DNA from: Cupriavidus sp. P-10
GTDB lineage: Bacteria; Pseudomonadota; Gammaproteobacteria; Burkholderiales; Burkholderiaceae
DNA: 64,000 nt
Direction of reading: 5' to 3'
NCBI RefSeq assembly: GCF_003402535.2
Contig: NZ_AP025173.1
Location: forward strand, 362,977-426,976
Shown: one piece after another, positions 35,997-45,246 of the stretch
How the letters are laid out: the number at the start of each line of letters is the position of its first letter
Position numbering within the stretch: the first letter of the stretch is position 1
Notes under the pieces: model-generated
Database searches by the model: none
What the model was told of the DNA's origin: nothing
What the model saw: the letters and a program-made list of their open reading frames with translations, nothing else
Program-made: the position numbers and the translations under genes

Positions 35997-37112
35997 TTAG
36001 GCAGCCTTGTCAAGCTCGGGATGCATGGAGTCCGACATCTGCGCCAGATGATGCAGCGTATCTCCGAACACCGATTCCATTTGGGTAAGGCGTCTAAAAT
36101 AGTGGCTGACGATATACTCATCCGTCATTCCAATCCCACCGTGCAATTGCACGGCCTGCTGGCCGACGAATCGCATCGACCCGCCCAACTGATATTTCGC
36201 TTGTGCCATGGCGCGACGTCTCTGGTTCGCCGGCGCGTTGACGTTGAGCGAGGCGTAGTAGCTCATAGACCTCGCGAGCTCTAGACTCATCTTCATATCT
36301 GCGACGCGGTGACGCAACGCTTGGAAGCTCGCGATAGCGACGCCGAACTGCTTGCGCGTCTTCATGTACTCCACCAGAGCCTCCAGGGTTACGTCCATCA
36401 CGCCCACGGCCTCTGCACACGTCATTGCAATGCCAAGATCCACGGCATACGACAGGCAATCCTGGCCTTCGCGGGTGACTAGCGTGCCCGGCGCCTTCGA
36501 CAACGTCAGCTCCGCGGCGCGCGAGCCGTCGACAGTTTGATAAGGGTGTACCAATACACCTGGGGCGGAGCGCTCCACAAGGAACGCTCCGAGAGTGTCA
36601 GCAATCATGGCGGGTACAATGTACGCAGCAGCATGATCGCCAACCGGCACGAGGCTCTTACTCCCAGTAAGCTCCCAACCTTCCGCCGTCTCGACTGCTC
36701 GCGTCTCGCACGTATCGATGCGATAACGATTCGCGCGCTCCTGCTGGGCCAGTACGACCAGACTTTCTCCAGAAGCAATCGTAGGCAGCCACGCCGCGCG
36801 TACGCTTGCTTCGGCGTAGTTCGACAGCACTGCACCCGCAAGTAGAACTTGCGCCAGCGGTTCGAGTACGATGCCCCGCCCCAGTTCCTCCATAACCACC
36901 ATAACGTCGACCGGCCCCATACCGACGCCGCCATACTCTTCTGGGACGTAAAGTCCAGTCAGCCCAAGCTCCGCAAGCTCCGAATACGCGTCCGCGGAAA
37001 ATCCGCCGCTGCTCTCGGAACTGCGACGGTGCTCAAACGTATAGCTACGCTTTACCCACTTTCTTACTGCATCTCGCAGTTGGTCCTGGTCGTCAGTGAA
37101 TTCGAAATCCAT
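35997..37112 (-). CDS. Acyl-CoA dehydrogenase, small-subunit type
   Basis: The 371-residue protein has the ACAD fold: N-terminal helices, 'GLTGLYVPEEYGGVG' (about 51), 'RKQFGVAIASFQALRHRVADM' (about 255) and 'QLHGGIGMTDEY' (about 322). With the preceding gene it resembles the PimC/PimD pimeloyl-CoA dehydrogenase pair, where two different subunits form one enzyme. It would introduce a 2,3-double bond into an acyl-CoA. Last gene of the operon; 11 bases from its partner. Confidence 0.85.
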   Translation of the reverse strand: MDFEFTDDQDQLRDAVRKWVKRSYTFEHRRSSESSGGFSADAYSELAELGLTGLYVPEEYGGVGMGPVDVMVVMEELGRGIVLEPLAQVLLAGAVLSNYAEASVRAAWLPTIASGESLVVLAQQERANRYRIDTCETRAVETAEGWELTGSKSLVPVGDHAAAYIVPAMIADTLGAFLVERSAPGVLVHPYQTVDGSRAAELTLSKAPGTLVTREGQDCLSYAVDLGIAMTCAEAVGVMDVTLEALVEYMKTRKQFGVAIASFQALRHRVADMKMSLELARSMSYYASLNVNAPANQRRRAMAQAKYQLGGSMRFVGQQAVQLHGGIGMTDEYIVSHYFRRLTQMESVFGDTLHHLAQMSDSMHPELDKAA

Positions 37113-37123
37113 GCTCTACTCCT

Positions 37124-38305
37124 TTATCCGAGGACCACTTGCGAAACAATGTTACGCTGCACTTCATTGGAGCCACCGTAGATAGTGGTTTTCCGCAGAT
37201 TAAAATATGTCGCGGCAAGCGGAGCGTTCCGTCGCTCTCCACCTGGGAACTCGCCATCCCACTCCGTCAACATAGCGTCTTGAATAAATGGGAGGCTATA
37301 GGGACCTGCAGCCAGCATCATCAATTCACTGTAGCGCTGTTGAATCTCACTGCCTCGGATTTTCAGTAGGCCTGCGATATCCAATGGATTCTTCCCGGAT
37401 TTTTCTGCCGAGATAACGCGAAGAACCAGCATTTCGAGCGCGATAATATCTACCTCGAGCTTCGAAACCTCGTCTTTGAAACGAGGGTCGTCCATCATGC
37501 CTTCTGCAGCCGCGATTCGCTTCAGGCGTCGGAGCTCACGCTTGGCACGCCCGACTTCTGCAATGTTCGAGCGTTCGTGACTGAGAAGGTGTTTGGCATA
37601 GGTCCAGCCCTTATTTTCTTCGCCAATCAGGTTCTCAACGGGGACCTCAACATTGTCGAACCAGACCTCATTGACCTCGCACTCGCCGTCCAGCAGCTTA
37701 ATGGGCCGAACCGTGACGCCAGGCGAACGCATGTCAATGAGCAGGAAACTGATCCCTGCCTGCGGCTTCCCTTCTGTATTGGTCCGGACGAGACAGAAAA
37801 TCCACTCCCCGTACTGAGCCAACGTGGTCCAGATCTTTTGACCATTGACTATGTACTTGTCTCCCTTTCGCTCCGCTCGTGTCTTGAGCGAAGCCAGGTC
37901 GGAACCCGATCCCGGCTCGCTGTAACCCTGGCTCCACCAAACATCGCCCGTCGCAATGCCGGGCAAGAAGCGCGCCTGTTGCTCAGCGTTACCAAATGCC
38001 ATGATGACTGGTGCCACCATGACAGGCCCATAGGGCACGAGTCGCGGTGCTCCTGCCAACGCGCACTCTTCCTCGAATATGTGCCGCTGCACTGGTGTCC
38101 AGCCCGTGCCGCCGAACTCGACTGGCCACTTATACGTCAGCCAACCCTTTTTCCCCAGAATTTGGTGCCAACGCTGCATATCGGTGCGGGATAGCTGCAG
38201 TCCGTTGTGCACCTTGTGCGAGATCTCCTTCGGCAAATGGGCGTCGATCCACGCATGTACCTCTTTTCTAAATTCCTGCTCTTCTTCTGTGAAATTCAGA
38301 TCCAT
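37124..38305 (-). CDS. Acyl-CoA dehydrogenase, large-subunit type
   Basis: The 393-residue protein has 'GWLTYKWPVEFGGTGW' (about 53), 'GYSEPGSGSDLASL' (flavin-binding, about 126), 'VNGQKIWTTLAQYGEWIFCLVRT' and the C-terminal 'TIYGGSNEVQRNIVSQ'. It is similar in layout to PimC-type subunits, which carry most FAD contacts. It probably works with the gene product at 35997 on a CoA ester formed by the CoA-transferase of this operon. Confidence 0.88.
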   Translation of the reverse strand: MDLNFTEEEQEFRKEVHAWIDAHLPKEISHKVHNGLQLSRTDMQRWHQILGKKGWLTYKWPVEFGGTGWTPVQRHIFEEECALAGAPRLVPYGPVMVAPVIMAFGNAEQQARFLPGIATGDVWWSQGYSEPGSGSDLASLKTRAERKGDKYIVNGQKIWTTLAQYGEWIFCLVRTNTEGKPQAGISFLLIDMRSPGVTVRPIKLLDGECEVNEVWFDNVEVPVENLIGEENKGWTYAKHLLSHERSNIAEVGRAKRELRRLKRIAAAEGMMDDPRFKDEVSKLEVDIIALEMLVLRVISAEKSGKNPLDIAGLLKIRGSEIQQRYSELMMLAAGPYSLPFIQDAMLTEWDGEFPGGERRNAPLAATYFNLRKTTIYGGSNEVQRNIVSQVVLG

Positions 38306-38334
38306 TTCTCAGTCCCCTACTGTGTTAGTTAGTC

Positions 38335-39072
38335 CTAGCGGCCCACGAAAACGGGAGCGCGACGCTCCTTGGCCGCCAACGCCCCTTCCCGGGCGTCTTC
38401 ACTCCTGGCCAGCATCTGAGCTTGGTACTGGGCGCTATAGCCTGCCTCAACCAGTCCTACCGGAATCGAGTGTCTCGCCGCCTGTTTGAGGAAACGCAGT
38501 ACCAGCGGCGCTGCGCTCGCAATCTGACGCGCTGTCACTAGAGCTGCCTCTGTTTCGCTTCCTGGTTCACAGAGTTCGTTTACGAATCCGACTTCATAGG
38601 CCCGTTGGGCGGATACCGGGCGCCCGGTCAACATGAGCTCCATCGCGATCTTGTGGGGAATCCGACCGACCAGCGAGCTAATCAAGCCGGCTGCCATGCC
38701 TAGGCGACCTTCGGGATAGACGAAGGTCGTTGCCGAAGTCGCTACACAAAGATCGCAGAATGCAAGCATCGATACGCCCGCCGCTATCACGGGGCCATTA
38801 ACCGCTGCAATAACCGGCTTTCCAATGTCAAATGCGACATTGGGAATGGCATGCCAAAAGGAATCCGGTGGATCGTCCGTGTCGAGGCCTGCCGTAAACA
38901 CCGACCCCTCTGCACGTAGCAGGGCAACGCGATCCTCTGAGCCCGCGAAGTCTTGCCACGCGTCGTGCAACGCGTCGCACATTTCCGAGTTCAGCGCGTT
39001 TCTCTTATCCGGCCGATTCATCGTAATGACCCGGACGAAATTTTCTGATTCGATTTTTATCAACTCGGCCAT
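38335..39072 (-). CDS. Enoyl-CoA hydratase/isomerase family protein
   Basis: The 245-residue crotonase-fold protein has 'TMNRPDKRNALNSEMCDAL' at the N-terminus and an oxyanion-hole region 'PVIAAVNGPVIAAGVSMLAFCDL' at about 90-112. It hydrates or isomerises enoyl-CoA esters. It is the upstream neighbour of the dehydrogenase pair and lies 7 bases from another paralogue, suggesting two successive crotonase steps. Confidence 0.88.
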   Translation of the reverse strand: MAELIKIESENFVRVITMNRPDKRNALNSEMCDALHDAWQDFAGSEDRVALLRAEGSVFTAGLDTDDPPDSFWHAIPNVAFDIGKPVIAAVNGPVIAAGVSMLAFCDLCVATSATTFVYPEGRLGMAAGLISSLVGRIPHKIAMELMLTGRPVSAQRAYEVGFVNELCEPGSETEAALVTARQIASAAPLVLRFLKQAARHSIPVGLVEAGYSAQYQAQMLARSEDAREGALAAKERRAPVFVGR

Positions 39073-39079
39073 GGCGTTC

Positions 39080-39820
39080 TTAACGCTTCTTGTTCAGGAA
39101 GGATTTGAAGATTTCCTGAGTGGCTTCGGTATTCAAGAGTTCGGCGAACATCTTCACTTCCAGGTCGAGCGCAGAACCCACAGCGGCACGATTCTCGTGG
39201 TTCAACATCCGCTTTGTCGCGCGTACCGAAGCCTTGGGAAGCTTTGCCAGTTCGGCAGCCGTTTCGCGCGCCCGTGCAAGGGCTTCCCCGTCCTGCGTCA
39301 GCGACGTCAGAAGCCCGGCATCGAAAGCTTCTTCTGCATCAAAGAACTTTCCAAGCATCAACCACTCACGTGCCTTCCGGACACCTACCAGCGATTCGAG
39401 CAGGTAGCTGGATGCGCCCTCGGGGCACAGACCCAGCGATACGAACGGCATGCGGAAGCGCGCATCTTGGGATGCGTAGGCAAAATCGACGTGTTGCAGC
39501 ATCGTGGCGCCGATTCCAATCGCCAGTCCCTCGACTGCTGCGATTAGCGGCACATCGATCGCGGCCATCTTCCGGAGAAGCGTGACAGCAGGGGAATCTT
39601 CATTACCCCGCCGGGTCTGGAAATCATTGATATCGGCACCGACAGTGAAGTGTCCGCCCGCACCATGCACGATGACTGCGGCACATTCCTTGTCCGCGTT
39701 GGCCTCATCCAGAAGACGGGTCAGTTCCTGGTACATCGCGGCGCTGATCGCATTGCGCTTTTCTGGACGCGCAATGCAAATCTCCAGGACGTTTCCGACA
39801 TTATTAGCTTGGATGCTCAT
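39080..39820 (-). CDS. Enoyl-CoA hydratase/isomerase family protein
   Basis: The 246-residue crotonase-fold protein has 'IARPEKRNAISAAMYQEL', 'HFTVGADINDFQTRRG' and 'PLIAAVEGLAIGIGATMLQHVDF'. The residues after the oxyanion hole differ from the neighbour, so the two probably act on different intermediates. The ATG at 39820 overlaps the CoA-transferase stop (ATGA) and has AGGAG upstream. Confidence 0.88.
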   Translation of the reverse strand: MSIQANNVGNVLEICIARPEKRNAISAAMYQELTRLLDEANADKECAAVIVHGAGGHFTVGADINDFQTRRGNEDSPAVTLLRKMAAIDVPLIAAVEGLAIGIGATMLQHVDFAYASQDARFRMPFVSLGLCPEGASSYLLESLVGVRKAREWLMLGKFFDAEEAFDAGLLTSLTQDGEALARARETAAELAKLPKASVRATKRMLNHENRAAVGSALDLEVKMFAELLNTEATQEIFKSFLNKKR

Positions 39821-41094
39821 GATTGCTCCTGAAGTGTCTTTTTTGACGTTTGGCAACTAATCACCCCACGTTCTTCGAGACCGGCGATGTGGTCCGCGGA
39901 AAGTTCTAGCAAGTCGGAAAGCACGTCTTCTGTGTGCTGACCGAGTTTCGCGGGCGCCCGAACGTAGTGCACCGGCGTTTTACTGAATTTGATGGGATTG
40001 GCGATGCCCCGTACCGAGCCGATACCTTTGTCAACCGGCACGTCGATCGTCATCTGACGGTGGATGACCTGTGGGTGAGCAAAGGCTTCCTTGTAGGTAT
40101 TGATACGACCGTGCGGGATATCCGCTGCGGAGAACGCGGCAAGCCAATGCTCGGTTTGGCGCGCCGCAAGAACCGACGACACCTGCGCAATTAGCGCCTC
40201 TCGATTCCGAATGCGTCCGGATGCGGAATAGAACGTCGAATCCCGGGCCAGTTCTTTGGCGTCGATCGCTTGGCAAAAGCGTTGCCACTGGGAATCGTTC
40301 CCCACAGCAACTACCACCTTACCGTCTGCCGTATCAAAGACTTGATACGGTACGAGAGACGGATGCGCGTTCCCCCACCGGTGCGGTTCGGCGCCATTGA
40401 TCAGGCACGACAATCCCTGATTCGACGACAAGCCAACCAGACAATCGAGCAGTGCCAAATCGATGTGCTGACCTTCTCCCGTGACATTCCTGTGGTTCAA
40501 CGCGGCGAGGATCGCGACCGTCGCATACAGTCCCGTCGTCAGATCAGCAATGGCGATCCCGACCTTCTGTGGCCCACCACCAGGCTCGTCATCACGCTCG
40601 CCCGTTATGCTCATCAGCCCGCTTTCCCCCTGGAAAACGAAGTCGTAGCCGGGGCGGTCAGCGTACGGCCCGGATTGGCCGTACCCGGTGATAGAGCAAT
40701 AGATCAGGCGCGGATTGATCTTTTTCAGACTGTCGTAGTCAAGCCCTCGACGAGCCAGATCACCAACCTTAAAGTTCTCTACAAAGATGTCGCACTCAAG
40801 AACGAGCTTACGGATCAGATCCGCACCGTCTGGGTTGGCGATGTCCACGCCAACCGATCGTTTGTTCCGATTTGCGGAAGCGAAGTAGGTGGAATCCTCA
40901 AGCACTTCCGCTTCACTCGTCATCGCATACGGCGGCCCCCACTGCCGCGTATCATCCCCTCGCGATGGGTGCTCAATCTTGATGACATCGGCTCCCATGT
41001 CGCCCAGCATCTGGGTACACCATGGCCCTGCGAGCACTCGCGTCATATCCAATACGCGAATGTTCCCTAGAGCTTGTTTCTGCATAAGAGACAT
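39817..41094 (-). CDS. Class III (CaiB/BaiF) CoA-transferase, copy 2
   Basis: The 425-residue protein has 'IRVLDMTRVLAGPWCTQMLGDMGADV', 'SANRNKRSVGVDI', 'GYDFVFQGESGLMSITGE' and the catalytic Asp in 'IADLTTGLYA' (about 188). It would activate the acid formed by the aldehyde dehydrogenase encoded just before it. It resembles the copy at 27365, although the two operons are otherwise different. Confidence 0.9.
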   Translation of the reverse strand: MSLMQKQALGNIRVLDMTRVLAGPWCTQMLGDMGADVIKIEHPSRGDDTRQWGPPYAMTSEAEVLEDSTYFASANRNKRSVGVDIANPDGADLIRKLVLECDIFVENFKVGDLARRGLDYDSLKKINPRLIYCSITGYGQSGPYADRPGYDFVFQGESGLMSITGERDDEPGGGPQKVGIAIADLTTGLYATVAILAALNHRNVTGEGQHIDLALLDCLVGLSSNQGLSCLINGAEPHRWGNAHPSLVPYQVFDTADGKVVVAVGNDSQWQRFCQAIDAKELARDSTFYSASGRIRNREALIAQVSSVLAARQTEHWLAAFSAADIPHGRINTYKEAFAHPQVIHRQMTIDVPVDKGIGSVRGIANPIKFSKTPVHYVRAPAKLGQHTEDVLSDLLELSADHIAGLEERGVISCQTSKKTLQEQS

Positions 41095-41098
41095 TCCG

Positions 41099-42517
41099 TC
41101 ATCCCTCGTTCATTTGGATAGATTTGTACTCGAGGAACTCATCCAAACCGACGTGACCCGCCTCCCGGCCAACACCGCTTTGTTTGAAGCCGCCGAAGGG
41201 CGCTACGGGGTTGAATCGGGCGCCGTTAATATCGACCTGTCCTGCACGAATCTTCTTAGCGGCGTCGAGTGCGAGGTCAGGATCGCCCCAAACGGCCGCC
41301 GCCAGGCCATACACCGTTGCGTTGGCGATGCGGATGCCGTCGTCGATTTCGTCGTAGGGAATCACGCAGAGCACGGGGCCAAACACCTCTTCCTTGGCCA
41401 GATAGTTATGTTGATCTGTGAGAAACACCTTCGGGCTGACGAAGAATCCTGCAGGCGGAACATCCTGGCCTGACGCGATGAGCGTGGCGCCCTCCGCTAC
41501 CCCTTTTTCCGCTAGTTCCTGCACGCGGTCACGCTGCTTGCCAGAAATGAGCGGGCCGATCCGATGGCCTTCGACGAGGCTGGATCCGACAGAGAACTTG
41601 GCGAGTTCTTGCTTCACCAGGGCTTCGACGGCCGACACATCACGCGAGTGAACAATCAACCTGGTCAGCGCGCTGCAAGTCTGACCGTTGTTGAGGAAGC
41701 AGGAAGCGAGCGTTCCCTTGACGGCCACAGTCAGGTCCGCACCCGGCAATACCAAGGAAGGCGACTTGCCGCCCAATTCCAGCGTCACCTTCTTAATGGT
41801 CGACGCGGCCAAGCAAGACACTGCACGACCCGCTTCCGTGGATCCTGTGAAGCTAACCATGTCCACGCCGTCAGCTCGCGCCAACGCTGCGCCCACTACC
41901 GCACCCAAGCCGTTCACAACGTTCACCACGCCCGAAGGAAAGCCTGCGTCATTGATGGCATCGCAGATAAGGCGCGTTGTTCGGGGCGTCAATTCACTTG
42001 GTTTGAGCACGACTGTGTTCCCGGCCAGAAGCGCGGGCACCACCTTCAGAATGATCTGATGAAGCGGGAAATTCCATGGCGTGATACATGCCACGACGCC
42101 GAATGGCTCCCGGACGATGACAGATGGGCCCGTTCGCGATTGCCATGGAAATCCTTCCGCCAGCTTTACGAAGTTCCCAATGTTCCGAATGGGCGAGTCG
42201 ACTTGAACGATGCGTGAGATCTTCAAGGGCGTGCCAACCTCAGCCGCGATAGCATCGGCCAACGACTCCTGCCGATTTGTGAGTTGGTCTTTTAGGCGAT
42301 TAAGAATTGCGCATTTGTCCGACACGGATGTTGCGGACCAGCTGGCCAATGCGTTCTGCGCGGCACCCAAGGCGAGACCGACGTCCTCCTCGGTACCTGG
42401 AAGAATTTGGGCCGATACCAGGCCAGTATTCGGGTCCTCTACGTCGATGAGCTGTGTGCCAGAAGCACGGCGCCACGATCCCCCGATGTATTGCTGATCG
42501 AAGATCTCCGGCATCAC
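41099..42517 (-). CDS. NAD(P)+-dependent aldehyde dehydrogenase
   Basis: The 472-residue ALDH superfamily protein has 'ITPWNFPLHQ', 'FTGSTEAGRAV', the Glu in 'LELGGKSPSL' and the nucleophilic Cys in 'NNGQTCSALTRL' (about 283). It precedes the CoA-transferase, giving an aldehyde to acid to acyl-CoA order. Its ATG overlaps the stop of the VOC gene. Confidence 0.9.
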   Translation of the reverse strand: MMPEIFDQQYIGGSWRRASGTQLIDVEDPNTGLVSAQILPGTEEDVGLALGAAQNALASWSATSVSDKCAILNRLKDQLTNRQESLADAIAAEVGTPLKISRIVQVDSPIRNIGNFVKLAEGFPWQSRTGPSVIVREPFGVVACITPWNFPLHQIILKVVPALLAGNTVVLKPSELTPRTTRLICDAINDAGFPSGVVNVVNGLGAVVGAALARADGVDMVSFTGSTEAGRAVSCLAASTIKKVTLELGGKSPSLVLPGADLTVAVKGTLASCFLNNGQTCSALTRLIVHSRDVSAVEALVKQELAKFSVGSSLVEGHRIGPLISGKQRDRVQELAEKGVAEGATLIASGQDVPPAGFFVSPKVFLTDQHNYLAKEEVFGPVLCVIPYDEIDDGIRIANATVYGLAAAVWGDPDLALDAAKKIRAGQVDINGARFNPVAPFGGFKQSGVGREAGHVGLDEFLEYKSIQMNEG

Positions 42518-43383
42518 GACTGCACCTCTGAAATCTCTTCGACTTTCTCGGGGCTACCGGACCATCCCCACGCCAACGAGGTTCGGGATACACCAAGTAG
42601 GACGCCATTCAGCGCGCTCGGATGGATCCAGAGGCCGTCCTGCTCGGGCTTGCCCGTGTCGGTCCTTCGGGTCCACTTTGCGTTGCGCGATTCGAGTCGC
42701 CTGATTACGTCCGCCAAATCATGCGTTTCGATGTAGCACATGTAAAGTGCGTCACCTCGCTTGCCCGAAAACCTGCCCATGGCAAAGGCGGGATCATGCG
42801 CTTCAGCCAATTCGATGCGATCGAGACGATCCGGCGCGAACATCAGCAGCGTGCCTTCATAGCCAAATCGCGCGAACGTGATGTCTACTGCCTTGTCGCG
42901 CTGCAGGCCCAGTTTTCGCGCGTAGCAATCCGCGACTTCTCGCCAGTCGGTGCTGAGAACCATGGTGAGCTCGTACAGAAACGACACAGGACCATTCGCT
43001 CGAACCCGCGCTGCCGCTTCGCTGACAACGAGTGGCATGCCATAGAGGCCGCCCGCGTTCAAATAGAGACGGCCGTCGGCTTCAGCAAATCGGATACCTT
43101 GCTCGGCAAGGAACCTCTGGCATTCAGCCAGGCTAGCTGTCGAGACCCCTCCAAAGAAGAGGCCTTCCCCGAAGCTATCAAGATGATCACTTACGACCCC
43201 TGCTCCCCGCGGGGTCCAAAGTTCGACCGTGCTTTCGCCGATTACCAGGCTACGGCCACGGGCATTCAGATGGTCGCTTGCAAGCTCATCAAGATACTGC
43301 GCCCCAAGTACTTCCCTGTAGTTCTGCTCTGCTTGATCGAGGTCGCGCACCGCAACGAGGATTCTGTCAACCGAGTTCAACAT
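42514..43383 (-). CDS. VOC-superfamily (glyoxalase/dioxygenase fold) protein
   Basis: The 289-residue protein appears to contain two tandem VOC modules: one at about 1-120 ('VDRILVAVRDLDQAEQNYREVLG') and one at about 135-270 ('FLYELTMVLSTDWREVADCYARKLGLQ'). Members include extradiol dioxygenases, glyoxalases and epimerases. The exact reaction is not evident. The four-base overlap with the aldehyde dehydrogenase start ties it to this operon. Confidence 0.7.
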   Translation of the reverse strand: MLNSVDRILVAVRDLDQAEQNYREVLGAQYLDELASDHLNARGRSLVIGESTVELWTPRGAGVVSDHLDSFGEGLFFGGVSTASLAECQRFLAEQGIRFAEADGRLYLNAGGLYGMPLVVSEAAARVRANGPVSFLYELTMVLSTDWREVADCYARKLGLQRDKAVDITFARFGYEGTLLMFAPDRLDRIELAEAHDPAFAMGRFSGKRGDALYMCYIETHDLADVIRRLESRNAKWTRRTDTGKPEQDGLWIHPSALNGVLLGVSRTSLAWGWSGSPEKVEEISEVQS

Positions 43384-43407
43384 TGCTTCTTCCTTAAAGT
43401 AACTGAC

Positions 43408-44391
43408 CTACTGCACGGTGATGTGCGCGGTACGAATGAGCTTTTGCCATTTCGCCGACTCCTGCTGGATGAATCGGCCGAACTCATCTCGTCCTGCGCC
43501 AGAGATGATTCCGCCGATGTCGCCAATCTTGCTGCGGACGTCAGGCATCTTGAGTACAGCTTGAATTTCGGCATCCAAACGGGTGACGATCGGCTTCGGC
43601 GTTGCGGCAGGTACCAAGACGCCGAACCAACCAGTGATCTGATAGTTGCTCAGACCAGCTTCAGTCATCGTTGGGACGTCCGGCAGCAACGGGGAACGGA
43701 CAGCACTCGTGATGGCGAGTGCGCGAACCTTTCCGCCTTTTACGAGATTCAATGCCGAAGGCATGTTGTCAAACATGATCGGTACATGGCCTGCCATCGT
43801 GTCGTTCAGGCCGGGGCCGCTACCGCGGTATGGCACATGAACCATGCGCAGGCCCGCTGTCGAAGCGAACAGTTCACCCGCCAAGTGCAAAGATGTTCCG
43901 TTGCCAGGCGTTGCGTACGACAAGGGATTGGGCTGTTGCTTCGCGTACTGAACGAGTTCCTTCACCGATTTGACCGGCAGTTGCGGGTTGACCACCAGCA
44001 GGTTGGGAACCTCCGCCAGGAGCGTCACCGGCGCGAGATCTCGCGTGGGAGAAAAGCGAGCGTCGGGAGTAAGCGTGGGGTTGATGGCAATAGGACCAAT
44101 ATTGCCCATAACGATGGTGTATCCATCAGCGGGCTGTTTCGCAACATAGGCCGTGCCAACATCGCCCCCAGCGCCTGGCTTGTTCTCGATCACCACGGGC
44201 TGCCCGAGTCGTTCAGAGAGCTTGGCACCGACGATACGTGCCAGCATGTCAGTGGTGCCGCCCGGCGGATACGGCACGACCCACTTGATCGGGCGACTCG
44301 GCCAGGACTCGCTGGCGTTCGCAACAGATTGACCGGTCGCTGCCCAGCACCCCACCACAGCGGCGCTCAAGCCCAATATCCATCGTTTCAT
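43408..44391 (-). CDS. Bug/TctC-family periplasmic binding protein
   Basis: The 327-residue protein starts MKRWILGLSAAVVG with a signal peptide (cleavage after 'ANA'-type site, about 26). It has 'VVPYPPGGTTDMLARIVG' and 'VIENKPGAGGDVGTAYV'. The start at 44391 has CAGGAGAC upstream. First gene of the long minus-strand operon and divergent from IclR, with two palindromes in between. It probably binds the substrate or effector of this pathway. Confidence 0.9.
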   Translation of the reverse strand: MKRWILGLSAAVVGCWAATGQSVANASESWPSRPIKWVVPYPPGGTTDMLARIVGAKLSERLGQPVVIENKPGAGGDVGTAYVAKQPADGYTIVMGNIGPIAINPTLTPDARFSPTRDLAPVTLLAEVPNLLVVNPQLPVKSVKELVQYAKQQPNPLSYATPGNGTSLHLAGELFASTAGLRMVHVPYRGSGPGLNDTMAGHVPIMFDNMPSALNLVKGGKVRALAITSAVRSPLLPDVPTMTEAGLSNYQITGWFGVLVPAATPKPIVTRLDAEIQAVLKMPDVRSKIGDIGGIISGAGRDEFGRFIQQESAKWQKLIRTAHITVQ

Positions 44392-44448
44392 TCGTTGTCT
44401 CCTGACCTCAAGAAGCAGGTTGCATCTCAAGGGCACCTGGCTTATGAT

Positions 44449-44483
44449 GTTCACTAGGTGAACTAGCGGTACACAGGGTGTAC
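44449..44483. promoter_or_regulatory. Tandem palindromic operators between Bug and IclR genes
   Basis: GTTCACTAGGTGAAC (44449-44463) and GTACACAGGGTGTAC (44469-44483) are perfect 6-3-6 dyads, 20 bp centre to centre, so they face the same side of the helix. The second ends two bases before the IclR start codon. They are very likely IclR binding sites giving autoregulation and control of the divergent operon. Confidence 0.75.
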
Positions 44484-44485
44484 GA

Positions 44486-45133
44486 ATGAAGAATAATAGA
44501 TCGATCCAACGCTGTCTAGCGGTGCTGCGCGCTTTCCGAGAGAACGGGCGACCTACGTTGGCGGAGTTGTCGCGTGCCGTAGACCTGCCGCACCCGACCG
44601 TTCTGCGCTTTCTATTGACTTTGGAGGAGGAGGGATATGTCGCGCGCGAGGGCAACCAATGGCGCTTGACTACCCGAGTCTTCGAAATCGGCTTTGCTGC
44701 TTTGGAAAGTTTGGGAGTGACAGACTCGGTTCAGCAGATGCTCCAGCAACTGGCTGACACGTACGCAGGAACATCCAACCTGGGTGAAGCGAACCCCGAC
44801 GGGGTGATCATTATTGGAAGGGCGATGGCACTCGCGGAACGCCGTCGCCTCGTGGTGATGAATCTCCGGGTTGGAAGCATCCTGCCTCCAAGTAGCGCGC
44901 TCACACAGGCGTTGACCCTCGGGGTCGGTGAATGGGCGATGGTCGAGTATCCAGAGAGCAATCAGATCTCAGTTGCAGTCCCGCTTGCTCGGGTTGGCAA
45001 CCGCCAGCTGGCTATCGGGATTTCCACATCGCCAGCCGAGGCGACACCCGAAAGGATCGAGAATGAAATCATTCCAACACTTCAGAATGCCGCAGCGATG
45101 GTCTCAAGGCTTGTTGGGATGGGGCCAGCGTAG
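44486..45133 (+). CDS. IclR-family regulator, short form
   Basis: The 215-residue protein has the IclR winged helix ('[46 protein letters not shown]', residues 7-52) and an effector domain that is about 40 residues shorter than usual. The loss falls between '[17 protein letters not shown]' and '[20 protein letters not shown]'. It may be a natural short branch or an internally deleted protein. The tandem palindromes just upstream indicate it controls the divergent Bug-to-dehydrogenase operon. Confidence 0.85.
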   Translation: MKNNRSIQRCLAVLRAFRENGRPTLAELSRAVDLPHPTVLRFLLTLEEEGYVAREGNQWRLTTRVFEIGFAALESLGVTDSVQQMLQQLADTYAGTSNLGEANPDGVIIIGRAMALAERRRLVVMNLRVGSILPPSSALTQALTLGVGEWAMVEYPESNQISVAVPLARVGNRQLAIGISTSPAEATPERIENEIIPTLQNAAAMVSRLVGMGPA

Positions 45134-45159
45134 GGAGTTCGCTCATCGCCCCGGGTGCG

Positions 45160-45246
45160 GAACCGTCGACTGATCAACACGAATCTGCCCGCTTGGCCGC
45201 TGGGATCTGTCCGGCGCTTGCAATCGAGGTTCACGAGGATCTCTGA
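45160..45246 (+). pseudogene. Third copy of the P450 ferredoxin, C-terminal scrap
   Basis: Codons for 'EPSTDQHESARLAAGICPALAIEVHEDL' followed by TGA match the last third of the intact ferredoxin. The upstream part, including 'CCGSGQC', is missing, and the sequence joins directly to the 3' side of the IclR gene. Confidence 0.75.

Noticed and set aside
42622..44457. A 611-codon plus-strand open frame opposite the VOC and Bug genes
   Set aside because: The minus-strand frames have clear family motifs, ribosome sites and operon spacing. The long opposite frame has none and is a shadow of high-G+C coding sequence.
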